Source: Prorocentrum cordatum
Taxonomy: Eukaryota > Sar > Dinophyceae > Prorocentrales > Prorocentraceae
DNA length: 64,000 nucleotides
NCBI GenBank assembly: GCA_963575745.1
Contig: CAUYUJ010015834.1
Coordinates: 20,001 to 84,000, forward strand
Reading direction: 5' to 3'
The notes under the pieces were generated by a model. That model was not told the DNA's origin. It made no database searches and saw only the letters and a program-made list of their open reading frames with translations. Positions 1-10,662 of the stretch are shown here, one piece after another. Made by a program: the position numbers and the translations under genes. How positions within the stretch are numbered: the stretch's first letter is position 1; every line of letters begins with the position of its first letter.

Positions 1-1235
1 CACTCTCCCCACTTTCCCCAGGGTGCGAACCACTGTTCCACTGTCCCCACTGTCCCACTGTCCCCGCCGCTGTCCCACTGCTCCCACCACTGTCCCCGCT
101 GTACCTCTGTCGCATTGTCCCACCACCGTCCTCGCCACCGCCTTCACCACTGTCCCACTCACCACTCTCGCCACTGTCCCTACCGTATCCCCACCGTCCC
201 CACACCACCGTCCCTCCCCACCACTGTCCCACAGTCCCCACCAGTGCCCCCCCAAGTGTCTCACTGTCCCCACTCTCCCAGCCATTGTCCCACTGTCCCC
301 ACTGTCCCCGCCGCTGTCCCACTGTCCCCACTGTCCCCGCCGCTGTCCCACTGTGCTGTCCCACTGTCCCCACTGTCCCCACCACTGTCCCACTGTCCCC
401 ACTGTCCCCACCACTGTTCCACCACTGTCGCACGGCCCCCACTGTCCCCACCACTGTTCCCACCACGGTCCCACTCTCCCCACTTTCCCCAGGGTCCCAA
501 CCACTGTCCCACTGTTCCACTGTCCCCACTGTCCCACTGTCCCCGCCGCTGTCCCACTGAGCTGTCCCACTGTTCCCACCAGTGTCCCCACTGTCCCCAC
601 CACTGTCCCCACTGTACCTCTGTCCCATTGTCCCACCACCGTCATCGCCACCTCCCTCACCACTGTCCCCACTACCACTGTCCCCACCACTGTCCCACTG
701 TCCCCACCACATCCCCACTGTCCCCACAACGCCGTCCCCAGCAGTGTCCCACTGTCCCCGCCGCTGTCCCACTGTCCCCAACTGTTCCCGCCTTTGTTCC
801 CGCTGTCCCCACTAGTGCCCCCACCAGTGTCTCATTGTCCCCACTCTCCCCACCACTGTCCCGCCACAGTCCCACTCTCCCACTTTCCCCACGGTCCCCA
901 CCACTGTCCCACTGTCCCCACTGTTCCCGCCGCTGCCCCACTGTCCCCACTGACCCCGCCGCTGTCCCACTGTGCTGTGCCACTGTCCCCGCCCACTGTC
1001 CCACTGTCCGTACTGTCCGCACCACCACTCTCCCCACTGTACTACTGTCCCACCACTGTCCTCACCACCGCCTTCACCACTGTCCCCACCACTACCGTCC
1101 CCACCACTGTCCCACTGTCCCCACCACTGTCCCGCTGTCCCCTCACCACTGTCAACCCCACCACCACCGTTCCCACCACTGTTTCAGTACCCCCACCACT
1201 GTCCAACTGTCCCCAAGAGCAGACATTGTTTTTCG
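1..1235. repeat. CCACTGTCC minisatellite with higher-order period
   Basis: A pyrimidine-rich array of 9-12 bp words (CCACTGTCC, CCCACTGTCCC). Larger landmarks recur every ~400-500 bp: a CTCCCCACTTTCCCCA block near 4, 475 and 869, and a block with CGCCACC/CTTCACCACTGTCC near 84-175, 600-678 and 1035-1100. The unit is therefore a higher-order repeat of short words. Overlapping ORFs of up to 414 codons are products of the array, because stop codons are rare in it in several frames; no protein is supported. Confidence 0.9.
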
Positions 1236-1239
1236 GCGG

Positions 1240-1475
1240 GCGGGCGGGGCTCGAACTGGTAGTGTGACCCCCCCTCGGTTTTCTGGAGGGGCGGGGGGTT
1301 CTAACCGGTAGTGAGCACCCCGGTTTTCGAGGGTAGGGGTCGAACCCGTAGTGACCCCCCCTGTTCATGATGGACTGGGGGGGGAGGGGTTCGAACCGGT
1401 AGTGACCCCCCCTCGGTTTTTCGCGGGTTGGGAACTTCCAGTGACCCCCCCCCGATTTTCCGCCAGCAGCGGTAG
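1240..1475. repeat. ~35-55 bp degenerate GGTAGTGACCCCCC tandem repeat
   Basis: The word (T)CGAACCGGTAGTGACCCCCC followed by C-GGTTTTC recurs near 1250, 1298, 1335, 1389 and 1438, separated by G/C homopolymer runs. Spacing is irregular and the copies are diverged. The TTCGAACC core resembles a tRNA T-loop, but no cloverleaf can be built around it. Confidence 0.75.
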
Positions 1476-1591
1476 AACGCGCTTTTTCGTGTGTATATCC
1501 GCCGGCTCCTTGTGGGGCCACCAGGCTGTAGGCCCGTGATTCGCAGTTTCCTGTGCCAGTCGTAGGTTGTAGTTTCCAGTGTTACAGTTCT

Positions 1592-1648
1592 GCTTCTTGC
1601 TGGTTACTGTAACTAGTTGACTTATTGCTGGTTACTGTAACTAGTTGA
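1592..1648. repeat. Short direct duplication
   Basis: A ~26-bp sequence containing TGCTGGTTACTGTAACTAGT occurs twice in a row. It contains the near-palindrome GTTACTGTAAC. Confidence 0.8.
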
Positions 1649-1732
1649 TTGACCGCGCGAGGGGGGGGAGGCCCAAACCGGCTTTTTAGCGTCCCCTGGG
1701 CGCGTTGTCTGAATTGCTGGGGGGGCTCGAAA

Positions 1733-2262
1733 TCGCCACCCCTCACGCAGATCCGCGGGGTCAGGGTCCAAAAACACACGGGATTTGCCACATTTCTGAA
1801 CTTCGGTGCCACCCCTCACGCAGATCCGCGGGGTCAGGGTCCAAAAACACATGGGATTTGCCACATTTCTGAAATTCGGTGCCACCCCTCACGCAGATCC
1901 GCGCGGTCAGGGTCCAAAAACACAAGGGATTTGCCACATTTCTGAAATTCGGTGCCACCCCTCACGCAGATCTGCGGGGTCCGGGTCCAAAAACACATGG
2001 GATTTGCCACATTTCTGAAATTCGGTGCCACCCCTCACGCAGAACCGCGGGGTCAGCGTCCAAAAACACATGGGATTTGCCACATTTCTGAAATTCGGTG
2101 CCACCCCTCACGCAGATCAGCGGGGTCAGGGTCCAAAAACACAGGGGATTTGCCACATTTCTGAAATTCGGTGCCACCCCTCACGCAGATCCGTGGGGTC
2201 AGGGTCCAAAAACACAGGGGATTTGCCACATTTCTGAAATTCGGTGCCACCCTTCACGCACA
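1733..2262. repeat. 73-bp tandem satellite, seven units plus a partial
   Basis: Unit starts at 1733, 1806, 1879, 1952, 2025, 2098, 2171 and 2244 are exactly 73 bp apart. Each unit carries GCCACCCCTCACGCAGAT, then GGGGTCAGGGTCCAAAAACAC, then GGGATTTGCCACATTTCTGA. Units differ at a few positions and the last is truncated at about 2262. Because 73 is not a multiple of three, every frame cycles, which gives staggered ORFs of about 65-70 codons on both strands; none is a credible gene. Confidence 0.97.
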
Positions 2263-2263
2263 T

Positions 2264-2395
2264 CCATCGCAAGGCGTGGTAACCCAAACTGCGAGAACTC
2301 CCTCGGCCCTTTAATTGCAAGGTGTGGTAACCAAGCCCGTAAACCATACACGTCTTACCAATCGCCAGGTGTGGTAACCCCTCTTGTGATCAGTT
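2264..2395. repeat. ~48-bp tandem repeat, three units
   Basis: GCAAGGYGTGGTAACC or a close variant occurs at 2269, 2317 and 2364, spaced 47-48 bp, immediately after the 73-bp satellite. The sequence between the conserved 16-mers is poorly conserved. Confidence 0.8.
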
Positions 2396-2689
2396 GGTTT
2401 TGCTGATTGCGGATCGGCTTCGCATGAAGTTTCGATACTGCTTCACGACAGCGCCAAGGCCTCATGACTTAGCTCTTCCATGGCCCATTCTCCGAGAGAG
2501 GGGGCCGGCGGCAGGGGGCGAAGCCCTTACGGATATATACACACACGAGAAGGAAGTCATTGTCTCCCTCCACACAAGCATGGTGTGGACTTCTATGTTC
2601 CCCCAGTTTGCAGCTCCTCAGCAATCGCGGCCGGGTCGCCCAACGCGCTCAAAAGATTATCTGTGGGTCTCTCTGGCCAAAGTGGGAGG

Positions 2690-2830
2690 AGGGATGAGTG
2701 AGGGACGAGGGACTATGGATGAGTGATGGGGGGGAGAAGGGAATGAGGGAGAGTGATGGAGGAGGGAGTGGGGGGAGGGATGAGGGAAGGAGGACAGTGG
2801 AGGAGGGGAGGGGAGGAGGGGCAAGCTAGG
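2690..2830. repeat. Purine-rich GGGATGAGGGAGG low-complexity tract
   Basis: About 140 bp of almost pure purine on the + strand, built from GGGATGAGGGA, GGAGGGAG and similar words. No gene signature. The preceding 2400-2690 holds short ORFs with no recognisable protein. Confidence 0.85.
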
Positions 2831-3039
2831 TGCGCTCGCGTCATATCTGACATCCTACCCCTCCCTTCCATCCCTTACCATGGCGCAGATCCCCTCTCTA
2901 CTCGCACAGTCGGATGTCGAGCAGGGCAATGATCCCGAAAGGGTACGCGATGCATTGTAGAGCACGGCATGGCATGGCGTAGAAGAGCACCGCAAAACGT
3001 AGTATCAACCTAGCATTGCATTGCATGCCGTGGCATGGC

Positions 3040-3810
3040 ACGGGAAATGACGCCAGCGCTGCAGCGGGAGCACGAGTCGAAACGAGCGGAAACGCGGAAA
3101 TGAGGCCAGCGCTGCAGCGGGAACACGATTCGGAACGAGCGGAAGCACGCCAGAATCGGCCCAGGAGGCTTCCCGGGCGCCAGAAGCAGAAATTCAGCAA
3201 GCTCGATTTTCCAGCGCCAGCCGGAACCGGCTCCGGACCCGGCCCGGGCGCCGGCCCGGGCGCCGGCTCGGGCGTCTGGCCCGGGCGCCGGCTCGGGCGC
3301 CAGCCCGGGCGTCGGAATCGGGCCGGGAGGCCCCCCGGGCGCCGGAAGCAGAAATTCAGCATTTTCAAAAGAAAATGTGTATTGGAATTGCCTTTTTTCG
3401 GCGCCGCCTCGGAACTCGATTTTCCGGCGCCGGCCGGAACCGGCTCCGGACCCGGCCCGGGCAGCGGCCCGGGCGCCGGCTCGGGCGTCCGGCGCGGGCG
3501 CCGGCTCGGGCGCCGGGCTGGGCGTCGGAATCGGCTCGGGAGGCCTCCCGGGCGCCGGAAGCAGAAATGGCGCATTTTCAAAAAGAAAATATGTATATGG
3601 CCTTTTTTCGGCGCCGCCTCGGAACTCCATGCACCGGGGGCGGCCGGAACCGGCTCCAGACCCGGCGGCCCGAGCGCCGGCCCGGGCGCCGGCTCGGGCG
3701 TGCAGCCCAGGCGCCGGCGGAAATGATGCCAGCGCTGCAGCGGGAGCACGATTCGGAACGAGCGGGGCCCGAAAATGAGGCCGGCGCCTCAGCGAGAGCA
3801 GCATTTTGGA
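3040..3810. repeat. GC-rich nested repeat mosaic
   Basis: Two repeat themes alternate. One, CCAGCGCTGCAGCGGGA followed by an ACGA..CG.AACGAGCGGAA block, occurs near 3050, 3108 and 3728. The other is a ~190-bp module near 3170, 3340 and 3545: a CGCCGGAAGCAGAAAT start, AAAGAAAAT..GTAT, TTTTTTCGGCGCCGCCTCGGA, then CGGCCGGAACCGGCTCC and a run of GGCTCGGGCG words. Large ORFs on both strands (up to 283 codons) are proline/alanine/arginine-rich shadows of the repeats. Confidence 0.85.
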
Positions 3811-3949
3811 AAAAAATGCAAGCGAAAACCTAACTTCGGGGTAAACTGTGTGTAAAAAACAGTACGCGGGGGGGGGCGAACACTCCCAACAGGGGAAGAG
3901 GGAGAGTAGTATTCATATTGAGGAATTGTGGAAAATGATGATGAGGAGG

Positions 3950-5100
3950 AGGAGGAGGCTTCAGGGCCGGGAGAGGGAGGGTGGAGGATCGACGCAGATC
4001 CGATCCTGCTCTCGCTACTCTGTCCCCCCCCTCAAGCCTCGGCCCTCCTCCTCCTCCTCGATCCCGACTCCTCGCTCCTGATCCTCCTGCTCCGATCCTC
4101 GCTCATCGCTCCTTCTCCTTCTCCTCCTCCTCCACCATCCTCGGTCCTCCTCCATCCTCGATCGATCGTCGATCCCTATCAAGAACTTAGAAGAACAAAT
4201 ATGCACACAAAAAATATAAACGTTCGGAGGCCCGCGCGGATAGCCTGGAGCTGCGCTGAACTTCCGCCCCCTGGCGCACGGAGCGGCGCCGGGGGCAGCG
4301 CCAGGGGCGGCGCCAGAGGCGGCGCCAGGGGGCGGCGCCAGAAGCGCCGCCGGGGGGGCAGAGCAGACCCAACAACAAGTGCGCGGAGCTCTGAGAGCCG
4401 ATGCTTGTGCATCAACTTATTCTTCGAGGGTCCAGGATCGCCTCCCCATGTCTCTCTCGAGCCACTCCCCCAGGACCAGCTTTTTGTTCCGGAGTCGATG
4501 TTCTGCGGTCCCGAGGCCCTGCGAGGCCCCCAGACAGCCGTCCTCGAGAATCCTCCTCTTCCGGGAGCCTCGATCCTCCTCCTCGTCGATCCTCCATCCT
4601 CGACTCTCCTCCTCGATCCTCCATATTGCTCGTCGACCCTCCTCGATCCTCGATCCCCACCTATGATCGAGGATAGTAGGACGCGAACGATGTCATGATG
4701 CAATTGGCTCTGAATACGTCCCAGAGCCAATTGGCTCTGAATGATGCAGTTGGCTCGCGGTCCTCGTCTCTGGAGTCTGTGCGGGACAGCAGGAAATCCC
4801 GGGGACCCACGAAAACCTTGATTCGTATCCCTATCATGACTCATTGCACCTTGATCCTGGTCCTCCTAGACCTCCTCCTCCATCCTGCTCCTCACTCCTC
4901 GCTCCTCGCTCTTCCTCGATCCTCATCGAACCGCATCCTTCTCCGCCTCCTCCTTCTCGTCCTCCTCCTCCTCCTCCTCGTCCTCCTCCATCCTCCTCCT
5001 CCATCCTCTTCCTCCTCCTCGTCCTCCTACTAGCTTGTCCCTCCTCCTCCTCCACTTCCTTCTTCCTCGCTCCTCGCTCCTTCTCCACCTCGTCCTCCAT
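3950..5100. repeat. Degenerate TCC/GATCCTC low-complexity region
   Basis: Interspersed runs of CTCCTCCTC and CCTCGATCC words at 4030-4180, 4555-4660 and 4850-5100. A block of GGCGCCAG words at 4265-4350 is self-complementary. Coding potential on both strands is serine/leucine/proline or arginine/glutamate-rich and typical of repeat translation. Confidence 0.8.
4695..4760. repeat. CAATTGGCTCTGAAT repeats with an 18-bp perfect palindrome
   Basis: TTGGCTCTGAAT occurs twice and a related GTTGGCTCG once. At 4722-4739 the sequence CAGAGCCAATTGGCTCTG is a perfect 18-bp palindrome. It could be a small hairpin, a dyad binding site, or chance within repeats. Confidence 0.7.
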
Positions 5101-5264
5101 GGGGATATCAAAGGGTACGGATAACGCTACTTCCCGGACCTCTCCGAGGGTGCGTTCTGACCAGGATTCCGAGGCGAATCCAGCGGTGGCGACAAGGGCC
5201 GCCCAGGAGACCCAAAAATGGGAAAGCCAGGAGAGGGTAGAGGTATGGGTACCTGTTTCTCCTC

Positions 5265-5830
5265 CTCCTCCTATTCCTCCTCCTCCTCAGCAGTGGCAAA
5301 AAATCGTTGGTGGAGTGTTCGGTGTAGATGGTTTTGGTGGGGAGTACGCTCTAGATCGGAGACTTAGGAGGTGTGGATGGGCCGTGGTGCATTTGAGTGA
5401 CGACCCCTTGGATGTACGAAGGAAACTTTGTGATACCCTTCCTACCGTGGGTCTCGATATCCAGAGCTTTCCCCGTGCTGAATGTTATGCTAAAGGTAAC
5501 CGTGTAAGTATACGATTGGTAATGCGTGCGCTTCTGTTGATGATTCAAACGACCGGGTACTAGAGTAGACTCGTTCACGATATTCGACCGATGGCAGCAA
5601 GTATGGGATCATCTTCGAGGCAGACCTGGAGTAGTAGATTGCAATTGGGTCAAAAGCAACCCCACGCGGCCGCAAATAGGTGACCACGGTCTCACTCCCC
5701 ACGGGCTCGTGGCTAACAGTGTGGCGCAAGTGTTTGCTGGGGCGGCTGCCGAATGGGGGGCTCTAGATCCTGATCTAGTTAAACAAGTGGAGCGTTTGGG
5801 TATGTGTGTTGCCTTCTCGCGCTCAATCGG
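5265..5830 (+). pseudogene. LINE-type retrotransposon RNase H domain remnant
   Basis: The frame ending at 5563 carries an RNase H-like start (GVFGVDGFGGEYALDRRLRR, then CGWAVV), with the first catalytic Asp in GVDG, and then FPRAECYA, the position of the catalytic Glu. Downstream, in a different frame, HGLVANSVAQVFAGAA (about 5690-5745) matches the C-terminal '(N)xxADxxA..AA' end of such domains, although the catalytic Asp is replaced here. The domain is thus split by at least one frameshift and lacks the rest of a LINE ORF2. RNase H in non-LTR elements removes RNA from the RNA:DNA hybrid during target-primed reverse transcription. The upstream proline-rich stretch (residues from VSPPPPIPPPP) is low-complexity. 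This is a relic; no intact product is expected. Confidence 0.65.
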
Positions 5831-6395
5831 CTCCTACCTGTCAATCGTCATGTGTCGTTGACGTGCAGTCGCGTGTGCGCGTGCGTGTGTGTGAAGATAG
5901 GCTGGGCCGTGAAAAACATAGAGAGAAGGGTCGTACGTGTAGTAGTGCAATGAGTCGAATACGGCTTGTTGGATCGTGGAGTCTCGATGTCATGCACCGT
6001 GTGTCTCAAGAGTTTTCCTGTTTTAAAAGAGCGCTTGGACAAGTGCTGGCCACCAGAGGCCTGCGGGGGCCCTGCTGTCGTTGCTCCCGCGGATGCTGGA
6101 AGCAAAGCGTGGCGCCCTGCGAGGTCCCAGGGCGATCAACCCAGCATCCCTTTATGCGATCCCTCCCATGACCTGGTGGTCTACAGAGTGGTGTTGTTTT
6201 GCACTCATCATGGCAAATTCTGTGTAAGTAAGGCCGTGCTGCTTAGTGACAAGTGACCGCCGCAGGCAAGCAAGACGGGCAAGCAGAACTTGAGCAGAAT
6301 TTGGAGGGACTTTTCACCGAAGCATGGTGTGAAGTTCCCATGAGTGTTGATGGGGTCTAAGCTTGCCCTCAGAAATCCCACCAAGGAGGAATCTG
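5831..6395. other. No recognisable gene or repeat
   Basis: Unique-looking sequence with short ORFs (up to about 120 codons) on both strands and no family resemblance. A short CGTGTGCGCGTGCGTGTGTGTG tract lies near 5870. Confidence 0.5.
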
Positions 6396-6399
6396 AGGA

Positions 6400-8150
6400 A
6401 TCATCCTTCTCCTCCTCCTCATCTTCCTCCTCCTCTTCCTCCCGCCCCTCCTCCTCCTCCGTCCTCGCCCCTCGCTCATCGATCCTCCTCGATCCTCGCT
6501 CGATCCTCGACCCCACCCGAGGAATCCAGCACTCAGGATGAAGCCCCGCGGGCCGCGGCATGACCACTGCGGGGCCGCCTCGACGTCCTCCACCGATACG
6601 GGCTCTGCGGCAGCACCGGGCGCGTAGCGCCCCTTGGCGCCGCGGGGCGGCGGCGAGCCGCACCTCTCTGCGGGGAAGGCAGACGGGCTTCCTCCTCCAT
6701 CACTTTTTCTCCCTCTCGCTTCCCGTTCCTCCTTTCTCCTCCTCCCGCCTCCCTCCTCCCTCCTCCTCCCTCTCGTTCCTCGTTTCTCGTTTCTCCTCCT
6801 CCCGCTTCCGCTCCTCCCTCCCCCTCCTCCTCCCTCCCCTACCCTCTTCCTCTCCCCTTCCGCTCGTTCCCTTCCCCCCATCGCTCCGTTCCTCCTCCCT
6901 CCTCCTCCCTCCTTGCCCCTCCCTCCTCTCTCCTCCTCCTCTCCTCCTCCTCCCTCCTCCTCCTCCTACCTCCTCCTCCTCCTCCTCCTCCCTCCTCCTC
7001 CTCCTCCGTCCTCCTCCTCCTCCTCCTCCTCACTCCTCCTCCTCCTCCTCCTCCTTCCTCCTCCTCCTCCTCCTCCTCCTCCCCTCCTCCTCCTCCTCCT
7101 CCTCCTCCTCCTCCTCCTCCGTCCTCCTCCTCCTCCTCCTCTCCTCCTCCTCCTCCTCCTCCTCCTCCTCCTCCTCCCCCGCTCCTCCCCCGCCGTCCGT
7201 CGCTTCCGTCCTCGTTTCCCGCGGGGGCGCGATCCCTACCCCACGCGTCCCCGCGCCGACACTCCGCGCTCGCGCCGCCCTCACCGCGCCCTCCTCTTCC
7301 TCCCTCCTCCTCCACTCATCCTCCTTCTCCTCCTCCTCCTCCTCCTCCTCCTCCTCCTCCTCCTCCTCCCTCCTCCTCCTCCTGCTTGTCCTCATCCTCC
7401 TCCGCCTCCTCCTCCCTGCTCGCCCCTCTCCCCCCCCTTCCTCACCTCCTCATCTTCTGTATCCTCCCCCCCTCCTCCTCCTCCGCATCTCCTCCCCCTC
7501 GCCCCTCTTCCCCCCTCCTCCTGCTTCATCTTGTGCTTTCCCGCCTCATCCTCCTCCTCCTCTCCGCCCTTTCCTCCTCCTCCTCCTCCTCCCTCCTCCT
7601 CCTCCCCCTCCATCCTCCTCCGCCCCCTTCTTCTCTGGCAAGGCGGCGGAAGGCACATTAAATGACCTCAAGACTCCTCATGTCCTCTCTCATTCCCTCC
7701 TCTCATCTCCTCCTCTCTCCCCTCCTCCCGGCGTCCCTGCTGGGGCGGAGCGGGGGGGGATCTCGACGAGGCGGCGGGAGCAGAATGACCCCGATATTCC
7801 TCCCCTCCCCCAATTATTCGCAGTTTTCGTCCACTGGGGGCCATCGCCGGGCTACGGGGCCATCGAGAAACGCCCTGTGATGAAACGCTGGCCCAAGGGA
7901 GCAGATTGGGCCTTCGAGGGGGCCACGCTCTGAAAATCATCATGGCTTCGGATCTCTGGGCTTCCCCTCCCCGCCCCTCCCTCCCCTCCCCCTCCCCTAC
8001 CCTCCTCCCCCTCCTCCTCCTCCTCCCTCCTCCTCCCTCCTCCTCCCCTTCCTCCTCCCCCTCCCACCTCCTCCTCTCCTCCTCCCACCTCCTCCTCCTC
8101 CTCCTCCTCCTCCTCCTCCTCCTCCTCCCCTCTCCTCCTCCGGGGCCTTG
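6400..8150. repeat. Long (TCC)n microsatellite complex
   Basis: Runs of CTC/TCC triplets at 6404-6455, 6900-7190 (the longest), 7310-7390, 7560-7620 and 7990-8140, separated by C/T-rich degenerate sequence. Polypyrimidine lies on the + strand throughout. Very long ORFs (457 and 343 codons, + strand) and Glu/Gly/Arg-rich ORFs on the other strand are triplet-repeat translation; no protein is supported. The GC-rich spacer 7195-7300 has no recognisable gene. Confidence 0.9.
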
Positions 8151-8254
8151 TCCACGCGCGTTCCCTGCGCGGCGCAGAGAAGGCGCGCGTGACGGGCTCT
8201 TGTGCCCGGCTTCCGGATCAATTATGTTAATGGAAGATTCAAGCAACATTTTCT

Positions 8255-8290
8255 GAAGGGGCCCAGGGACACCACAACAAAAACACACCC
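8255..8290 (+). repeat. Partial copy of dispersed GGGGCCCAGGGACAC element
   Basis: TGAAGGGGCCCAGGGACAC followed by an A/C-rich stretch matches the left end of the elements at 51,435 and 49,750. The remainder of the element is absent, so this is a truncated copy. Confidence 0.5.
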
Positions 8291-8467
8291 ATCCGCCGAC
8301 CCTGTCGGGGTGTGCGAGGGGCTTGGCTGTTCGAGTCGTCGTCTCCGTCGGTCGTCGCCTCCGTCGTCCCCTTTCCCTGCAGCTTCCTTCTCAAGCTCGT
8401 GAGCGAGAGAAAAATCTAGCAGTGTCGTAATCGAGTCGAAGGGAAGCCCCTTCCCTTCGATCCCTTC

Positions 8468-8548
8468 CCCAGGGGGGGGGGTCCGGGGGGGTCCCGGGGG
8501 GGGTCCCGGGCCGGGGGGTGTCCCGGGGGGGGTGGGGGGGCAGATTCG
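8468..8548. repeat. G-run cluster
   Basis: About ten runs of 5-9 G separated by TCCC or TCC in 80 bp on the + strand. This is the classical arrangement for intramolecular G-quadruplexes, but it may simply be a mutable homopolymer-rich tract. Confidence 0.75.
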
Positions 8549-8599
8549 TTTTCCCTCGGGCGGCCTAGAAACCTCGAAAACACTCCAAATGAGGTCCGA

Positions 8600-8825
8600 A
8601 TGCCCAAGATGGCCCCCGAGACGGCCCAAGAGGGCCCCGAGTCGCCCAAAGATCGGCCGAAAACGCCCAAGATAGCCCCAAGACCGTCCAAAAAGCCTCC
8701 AAGACGTCCCAGGCCCCCTCCAAGAGACCCCCAGGAAGCTCCAAGAGGCCCCCACGAGGCTTCCAAGCGGCCCCTCAGAGCTTCCCAAGAGGCCCACAAA
8801 CTACCCCCAAGAGGCCCCCAAGAGC
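8600..8825. repeat. Degenerate AAGAGGCCCCC / AAGATGGCCCC repeat
   Basis: Short words of the type CCCAAGATGGCCCC, CCCAAGAGGCCCC and AAGACCGTCC recur roughly every 12-24 bp. The same word family appears at 13,150-13,300 and 14,000-14,300. The minus-strand ORF of W-G-L-L-G-A-S-like residues is repeat translation. Confidence 0.8.
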
Positions 8826-8826
8826 G

Positions 8827-8896
<70 letters not shown>
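8827..8896. repeat. (TCG)n microsatellite
   Basis: About 23 uninterrupted TCG triplets (poly-Ser/Arg/Asp depending on frame and strand). Confidence 0.98.
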
Positions 8897-8899
<3 letters not shown>

Positions 8900-8924
8900 G
8901 TCAGGGTCGGCGGCACCGGCCGTA

Positions 8925-9062
8925 AGGCCTTCGCAAAAATACACAAAGAACAGGATTCCCTTTTTTATTTTCTTCGTCTTCCCCCCACCTCCCATGTTTT
9001 CCCATCTGTTCTAGGAGATCGGCAATTAATTGTGTCTGTGTGTATTTTCCCCTCCTGATTTC
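8925..9062. repeat. MITE-like dispersed element, copy 1
   Basis: The left arm AAAAATACACAAAGAACAGG and the right arm TTGTGTCTGTGTGTATTTT are inverted with respect to each other. Between them are TTTTCTTCGTCTTCCCC and CTCCCATGTTTTCCCAT. The same architecture is seen at 49,770-49,905 and 51,445-51,590. No ORF. Best read as a short non-autonomous inverted-repeat element or a structured SINE-like sequence. Confidence 0.6.
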
Positions 9063-9221
9063 CTTCCCCTGGAGGCACGAGTCGTGCGAGCCAAAATTGG
9101 CCGATCGACGTCGTCTCGGGGCCCGGGCGTTGGGTACACAAAATAATTCTGGCCCTGGGAAGAGGGGGGAAACGCGACCCAGACAGCGGGCGAACGAGTT
9201 TTTCGGCGCAGGGTGGGCCCG

Positions 9222-9298
9222 TATATTACTTATTTATTTATTTATTTATATATATAAATATACATACATGTACAATCTATATATTTATATATATGACA
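9222..9298. repeat. AT-rich (TTTA)n/(TATA)n tract
   Basis: TTATTTATTTATTTATTT followed by TA-rich sequence, in a strongly GC-rich neighbourhood. A candidate unwinding-prone site, but also a plain microsatellite. Confidence 0.85.
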
Positions 9299-9299
9299 T

Positions 9300-9775
9300 G
9301 TTTTTGAGACAATTGATTTGTCCTGAGCCGTTTGTTCGGAGATCCTAGAAATCGAAACAAGCCCGCAAATGGTGAACGACTGTTTGCATGATTTTTGTTC
9401 GAAGCGCCGGCTGTCCCGGGAGAGCCCGCGTCATGAACAATGTGGGACCCCCTCCTCCCCTCCACCTCACCTCCTCCTCACCCCTAGACCTCCAGCGTCG
9501 TGGCCTTGTACTCGACGTGGGACCGCGGAACGCTCGACCCGTGCACCGAGTTGGTTTTTTGGGACATTTGTCCTCCAATGGTTGCGTGTCCGAACGCGGC
9601 CCCAAAAGATGGAAATCGAAAGCAAAACCTTGGCGAAGGGCCGAAGCACATGCAAATGCGAATAACGCAAACGTGAAAACATCTTCGGTGGAATCCCCAA
9701 CGAACTCACACAGCGCGGGCGTCAAATTCGCCGCTTGGGCTTGCTGCGCCGCCGCAGCGACGCGGGCCACCAATT
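9300..9775. other. No recognisable gene
   Basis: Overlapping ORFs of about 80-140 codons on both strands show no family motif. The sequence is neither clearly repetitive nor clearly coding. Confidence 0.5.
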
Positions 9776-9777
9776 AG

Positions 9778-10160
9778 TTCGCCACCTCCCCCTCCTCCTC
9801 CTCCCCCTCCTCCTTCTCCTCCTCCTCATCCTCCCTCCTCCTCCTCCTCCTCCTTCCTCTCACCCTCGCCCCTCTCCCCTCCGCCTCCTCCTCCTCCTCC
9901 TCCTCCTCCTCCGCCTCCTCTTTCTCCTCCTCCTCCTCCTCATCATTCTACTATTGCGCGCGTTTGACATTTCTCCGCCATCCGGGCGCTATCATCGCCC
10001 ACCGTCGACGATGCGAGTTGTTTGAGTTCCCCTTGGTTCACTTCCCCTTGTCCTCCCTCCCCTTACCTCCGTTCCTTGTCATCCACCTTCCTTCCCTCCT
10101 CCTCCGCCTCCTCCTCCTCCTCCTCCTCCTCCCCCATCCTCCTCCTCCTCGTCCTCCATC
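9778..10160. repeat. (TCC)n microsatellites
   Basis: TCC/CTC runs at 9790-9950 and 10,085-10,160, with a non-repetitive spacer near 9960-10,050. Polypyrimidine on the + strand. Confidence 0.9.
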
Positions 10161-10558
10161 CGGTGTTCCCCCTTGGCCTCCTCTGCACGTGCATGCAAGC
10201 GGCGGAAGGCGCTACTGGTAAAGGCCGCGGGTTGCGCGAGAGAGAGGCGCGAAGCAGCCAGCCCAGGCACCAACCACCCGCCTGGCATCAGCGGGAGTTT
10301 CCCCCAACTGCCTATTTGGTATTGTGGGGAATCAAAACAGATGGCGAAATGGCAAAGCAACCATAGCACGCGCGACGAATGGAATCGAAGCACGCATGCA
10401 CCTCACCACTGCTTTGGGCAACGCCCATCAATGCAGCAAGTTTCGCGTTCCCTGGCGACGCAGACATCAACGCGTGGCTCTCGCGTGCCAGTGGGGGCGG
10501 GGGGGAATCCGAGATCAACTGGAACGCTTGCGCAGCTGAAACAATGATCACCGAGGAG
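10161..10558. other. No recognisable gene
   Basis: Short ORFs on both strands without a recognisable domain; no tandem repetition visible. Confidence 0.45.
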
Positions 10559-10662
10559 TAGCAGGAGGAGGAGGAGGAGGAGGAGGAGGAGGAGGAGGAG
10601 GAGGAGGAGGAGGGGGAAGAGAAGGGAGGAAGGAGGAGGGAGGAGGGAGGAAGGAAGTGGGA
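10559..10662. repeat. (AGG)n microsatellite
   Basis: About 17 AGG triplets followed by GGGAAGAGAAGGGAGGAAGG-type purine sequence. Polypurine is on the + strand, the opposite polarity from the flanking TCC tracts. Confidence 0.95.

Noticed and set aside
23-1311. Overlapping ORFs of 398-414 codons in the CCACTGTCC array
   Set aside because: Composition is Pro/Thr/Val/Ser/His only and two frames are open over the same DNA; explained entirely by the repeat.
1385-1405. tRNA-like T-loop (GGTTCGAACC)
   Set aside because: Part of a degenerate tandem repeat; no acceptor, D or anticodon stems can be formed.
1733-2262. CRISPR-like regularly spaced repeats
   Set aside because: Units are contiguous 73-bp tandem copies without unique spacers, in eukaryotic sequence context.
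4722-4739. 18-bp perfect palindrome as a regulatory operator
   Set aside because: It lies within repeated CAATTGGCTCTG words with no gene nearby; kept only as a repeat feature.
6560-7933. 457-codon Ser/Pro/Leu ORF
   Set aside because: Translation of TCC microsatellite; open frames exist on both strands over the same stretch.
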